NCBI GenBank assembly: GCA_045616165.1
Contig: JAZLGF010000013.1
Span: forward strand, 124,001-188,000
Length of the DNA stretch: 64,000 bases
Direction of reading: 5' to 3'
Source of the DNA: RGIG5612 sp045616165
Lineage (GTDB): Bacteria > Bacillota > Clostridia > Lachnospirales > Lachnospiraceae
The position numbers and the translations under genes are program-made. The notes under the pieces are model-generated. The model saw nothing but the letters and a program-made list of their open reading frames with translations, ran no database searches and was not told the origin of the DNA. Positions 60,771-64,000 of this stretch are shown piece by piece (within the stretch, counting starts at the first letter, position 1; each line of letters begins with the position of its first letter).

Positions 60771-62532
60771 ACGTAATAATGAAAAGGCTGATTTCAAATA
60801 TTTAAAGCCTTTGATTGAATTTTTAGGTAAAACAAAAATACCACTTATACTTGCTATTATTTTTTCTGTTTTAGGCACAGTATTTACTATTATTGGACCA
60901 ACTTTCTTGAGTAAGATTACTGACCTTATTACAGAAGGTTTTACTGGTGATATTAACTTAGATGCAATAGCAAAAATTGGTTTTATAATGCTTGGACTTT
61001 ATATATGTGCTTTTATACTTTCATATTTCCAAGGTTATCTTATGAATATTGTTACTCAAAAGACAGCGTTTGGATTAAGAAACGGAATAAGCCAAAAAAT
61101 TAATGTCCTTCCACTTAGATATTTTGATAATCATCTTATCGGTGATATTCTTTCAAGAGTTGTTAATGATGTTGATACTATTGCAATGACATTAAATCAA
61201 AGTGTAGGAAATCTTTTCCACGCAGGAACACAATTTATTGGTGTATTGATTATTATGTTTGCTACTAATCCGTTATTAACATTAGTTGCTCTTGGAGCTG
61301 CTGTTGTTGGATTTATTTTAATGATTTTAATCATGAGCCATTCGCAAAAATATTTCTCTGCCGTTCAAAGAGAATTAGGTTTGCTTAATGGTCATGAAGA
61401 AGAAATTTATACAGGACATACTATTGTTAAAGCATACAATACAGAAGATTATGAATACGAAAAATTCAAAGAAATAAATGAAAGATTCCGTGGCGTAACA
61501 TGGAAAGCACATTTCTTTGGTGGAGCTATGGGTCCTATAATGGCATTTGCGGGTAACTTAGGATATGTTGCAGTATGTATAGTAGGTTCTGTTATGGTAA
61601 CAAGTGGAACAATATCATTTGGTGTTGTAGTTGCTTTCATGGTTTATGTAAGATTATTTACCCAACCAATGCAACAATTAGGACAGGTATTTACTCAGCT
61701 TCAAAGTTGCGCAGCTGCATCAAAACGTGTATTTGAATTCTTTGATGAAGAAGAATTGCTATACGATAATGATAAAGAAATTTTGCTTCCTTACGGAACT
61801 GCTAAAGGTGAAGTTGAATTTAAGAATATAAAATTTGGCTACAGAGAAGGGAGAACAATTATTAAGAATTTCTCGGCCCTTGCGCATGCAGGAAAGAAGG
61901 TTGCGATTGTAGGTCCTACTGGTGCTGGTAAAACTACTATGGTAAATCTTCTTATGAGATTTTATGAAATTAGTGAAGGAACTATTACCATTGATGGACA
62001 TGATATTAAAGACATGAGAAGAGAAGAAGTTCATGCTTTGTTTGGTATGGTTTTACAAGATACATGGCTCTTTGAAGGCACATTCAAAGAAAATATTAAA
62101 TACAATAAAGAAGCTACGGATGAGCAAGTTGTTGAGGCTGCTAAGATGGCTGGCATTCATCACTTTATTATGACAATGCCACAAGGATATGACACTGTAC
62201 TTGACGAAGAGTCTAATATTTCAGCAGGTCAAAAACAGCTTATTACTATAGCTCGGGCAATGGTAGAAAATGCGCCTTTCTTAATTTTGGATGAGGCTAC
62301 TTCTTCTGTTGATACTCGAACAGAAGAATTGATTCAGCAAGCTATGGATAGACTTATGGCTGGTCGTACATCATTTATTATTGCTCATAGATTATCAACA
62401 ATTAAAAATGCCGACTTGATTTTAGTAATGAAAGAAGGCGATATTATTGAACATGGTAATCATGAAGAACTTTTAGCTCAAAACGGTTTTTATGCAGAAC
62501 TTTATAATAGTCAGTTTGATCAGATAGATTAA
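60763..62532 (+). CDS. ABC exporter half-transporter, consensus-site subunit
   Basis: A 589-residue partner with six membrane helices and an ATPase domain: Walker A GPTGAGKTT (about 385), Walker B FLILDEATSSVD with catalytic Glu and switch His in IIAHRLST. Its own signature is altered (ISAGQ rather than LSGGQ), as expected for the subunit that lines the degenerate site with its partner. RBS GAGGAGG within the preceding gene. Confidence 0.93.
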   Translation: MRRRNNEKADFKYLKPLIEFLGKTKIPLILAIIFSVLGTVFTIIGPTFLSKITDLITEGFTGDINLDAIAKIGFIMLGLYICAFILSYFQGYLMNIVTQKTAFGLRNGISQKINVLPLRYFDNHLIGDILSRVVNDVDTIAMTLNQSVGNLFHAGTQFIGVLIIMFATNPLLTLVALGAAVVGFILMILIMSHSQKYFSAVQRELGLLNGHEEEIYTGHTIVKAYNTEDYEYEKFKEINERFRGVTWKAHFFGGAMGPIMAFAGNLGYVAVCIVGSVMVTSGTISFGVVVAFMVYVRLFTQPMQQLGQVFTQLQSCAAASKRVFEFFDEEELLYDNDKEILLPYGTAKGEVEFKNIKFGYREGRTIIKNFSALAHAGKKVAIVGPTGAGKTTMVNLLMRFYEISEGTITIDGHDIKDMRREEVHALFGMVLQDTWLFEGTFKENIKYNKEATDEQVVEAAKMAGIHHFIMTMPQGYDTVLDEESNISAGQKQLITIARAMVENAPFLILDEATSSVDTRTEELIQQAMDRLMAGRTSFIIAHRLSTIKNADLILVMKEGDIIEHGNHEELLAQNGFYAELYNSQFDQID

Positions 62533-62552
62533 TCCGTATTAGGAGGGTATGT

Positions 62553-63818
62553 ATGAGCAAATATATTAGAATTAAAAATTTAGAAATCGGTAGAGGAAGA
62601 CCTAAGACATGTGCTGTTGTTATGGGAAAAACAGAGCAAGAGATTTTAGCTTTAGGCCTAAAAGCTAATTCAATTGATTGTGACATGATTGAATTTAGAG
62701 CTGATGAATTTCAAAAGATTTTAGATTTTAGTTCAGCAAAAACTGTTTTAGGAAAGTTAAGAAAAGCTTGTACAAAACCTATAATTTTCACTTTCAGAAG
62801 AAAAGCTGAAGGAGGCCATACGGATGTTGATTTTGAATACTACAAACAGCTTAACAGCGTTGTAGCTCAAAATAATTATGCAGAAATTATTGATATTGAG
62901 GCTACCGCAGCAATAGATGATCCAGAATTTGTTAATGACTTAAAACTTTCAGGAGCTTACGTTATTATTTCAAAACATGATTTCAAGAAAACTCCAGCAA
63001 TGGAAGAGATTATTCAAGATTTCTTCGAGCTCCAAAGTTTAGGCGCAGATATTGTTAAAGTATCATATATGCCATCTTCGAAGAATGATGTTTTAACTTT
63101 AATTACGGCAACGGAAAACATGACTAGCCAATTCTCACTTTGTCCTATTATTGCTATTTCTATGGGACATTTAGGAACTATAAGCCGTATTTTAGGCGAA
63201 TTTATTGGTAGTGCAATTACTTTTGCAGCTATTAATAAAACGAGTGCTCCCGGACAACTTCCAATAGAGGGATTAACTACTATGCTTAGCACATTGCATG
63301 ATAATTCTAAAACGATTTTTCTTGTTGGATTCATGGGAACCGGAAAGACTTCTGTTGCTAATCAGTTGCATGCATCTTATGGAATGTCGCATTTGGATTT
63401 AGATGCATATATTGAAGAAAAAGAACATATGACTATAGCAGATATTTTCGCTTATGGTTCTGAGGAAGGCTTTAGAGAAAAAGAAACAAAATATCTAAGA
63501 CAAGTAGTTAGACAAAACTTCCATGTTGTATCTTTGGGTGGAGGCATTGTAACAAAAGAAGAAAATATTGAAATTATTAAATCTAAAGGTGTTATTGTTT
63601 TACTTACTGCTTCATTAAAAACAATTATGGATAGACTTGAAAATGATAAAACGAGGCCACTTGTTGCTGAGAATTTAGATTTACAATATGTAAGTGATTT
63701 AATGAAATTAAGAGAAGATACATATAATAGTGTTGCAGACATTGTTATAGATACGAACAATAAAGACATAAATCAAATTTGTCAGGAAATCCTTGAAACA
63801 TTAGGACTTACATTGTAA
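62553..63818 (+). CDS. Fused 3-dehydroquinate dehydratase (type I) and shikimate kinase
   Basis: A 421-residue two-enzyme fusion. Residues about 15-250 are a type I dehydroquinase with Glu 47 in MIEFRAD, His 142 in ISKHDF and Schiff-base Lys 169 in DIVKVSYMP. Residues about 253-421 are shikimate kinase with Walker A GFMGTGKT (259-266), DLDAYIE and SLGGGIV. The chain carries out two non-consecutive shikimate steps, with the intermediate reduction by AroE encoded 4 kb upstream. RBS AGGAGGG. Both active sites look intact. Confidence 0.93.
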   Translation: MSKYIRIKNLEIGRGRPKTCAVVMGKTEQEILALGLKANSIDCDMIEFRADEFQKILDFSSAKTVLGKLRKACTKPIIFTFRRKAEGGHTDVDFEYYKQLNSVVAQNNYAEIIDIEATAAIDDPEFVNDLKLSGAYVIISKHDFKKTPAMEEIIQDFFELQSLGADIVKVSYMPSSKNDVLTLITATENMTSQFSLCPIIAISMGHLGTISRILGEFIGSAITFAAINKTSAPGQLPIEGLTTMLSTLHDNSKTIFLVGFMGTGKTSVANQLHASYGMSHLDLDAYIEEKEHMTIADIFAYGSEEGFREKETKYLRQVVRQNFHVVSLGGGIVTKEENIEIIKSKGVIVLLTASLKTIMDRLENDKTRPLVAENLDLQYVSDLMKLREDTYNSVADIVIDTNNKDINQICQEILETLGLTL

Positions 63819-63869
63819 AATAATAAAAGAATATTTAGAGTTATAGCCGTATACAAGGAGGAAATATTT

Positions 63870-64000
63870 ATGGTATCAGCTGGCGATTTTAAGAACGGAC
63901 TTACAGTAGAAATTGAAGGTGATGTTTATCAAATTATTGATTTCCAACACGTTAAACCTGGAAAAGGTGCTGCTTTCGTTAGAACAAAATTAAGAAATAT
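63870..64000 (+). CDS. efp: Elongation factor P (3' truncated by window)
   Basis: The first 43 residues read VSAGDFKNGLTVEIEGDVYQ and FQHVKPGKGAAFVR, the N-terminal domain of EF-P with the loop Lys region PGKGAAF. It relieves ribosome stalling at polyproline. RBS AAGGAGG. The gene continues past the window end. It follows aroD-aroK, as in many Firmicutes. Confidence 0.95.
   Translation, partial: MVSAGDFKNGLTVEIEGDVYQIIDFQHVKPGKGAAFVRTKLRN

Overview
The window is AT-rich, densely coded DNA of a low-GC Gram-positive anaerobe, most likely a Clostridia/Lachnospiraceae-type bacterium from a gut or similar habitat. This rests on strong AGGAGG ribosome binding sites, lipoprotein and sortase-like surface signals, a dockerin protein, an ECF cobalamin transporter under a B12 riboswitch, formate-tetrahydrofolate ligase with FchA, an aldehyde:ferredoxin oxidoreductase and competence genes in clostridial style. 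No rRNA, tRNA, CRISPR array, phage or transposase gene was seen.

Layout. 1-1.7 kb: the end of a dockerin protein and a membrane-anchored surface protein. 1.9-7.1 kb: cobalamin riboswitch, a DUF4430 lipoprotein, an SH3-like lipoprotein and a complete ECF transporter (T, fused double ATPase, S). 7.1-19.0 kb: a catabolic region with an SDR reductase, a 3-hydroxyacyl-CoA dehydrogenase, a cyclase-family ring hydrolase and a thiolase in one operon, then an aldehyde:ferredoxin oxidoreductase, two divergent family III CoA-transferases/racemases and two family I CoA-transferase systems. My best reading is anaerobic degradation of phloroglucinol or a related cyclic 1,3-diketone through CoA thioesters to acetyl-CoA and acetoacetyl-CoA. 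19.3-23.4 kb: a 1375-residue repeat-rich surface protein whose base and codon use differ from its neighbours. 23.6-27.2 kb: folate C1 genes folC, fhs, fchA. 27.3-33.5 kb: an F1F0 ATP synthase operon with no separate delta gene; the C-terminal part of delta appears fused to the N terminus of alpha.

33.5-36.4 kb: two envelope proteins on the minus strand. 36.6-40.3 kb: folD, then dprA and comM with a 181-bp inverted-repeat element between them. 40.5-51.4 kb: topA, an orphan solute-binding protein, comEA, a two-component system, a GerMN lipoprotein, comEC, holA and 5-formyltetrahydrofolate cyclo-ligase. 51.4-54.4 kb: a consensus promoter, an L20-type leader, infC (probable AUU start), rpmI, rplT and glnS. 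54.4-57 kb: a GH78 alpha-L-rhamnosidase. 57-64 kb: nrdR, a YqeG-type phosphatase, aroE, a heterodimeric ABC exporter, an aroD-aroK fusion and the start of efp.

The parts fit an anaerobe that removes sugars from plant compounds (rhamnosidase), may degrade the polyphenol ring to acetyl-CoA units, and recycles C1 units through folate. The two most notable items are the delta-alpha ATP synthase fusion and the putative CoA-dependent phloroglucinol operon. All functions are read from sequence motifs and context alone; no database search was possible.
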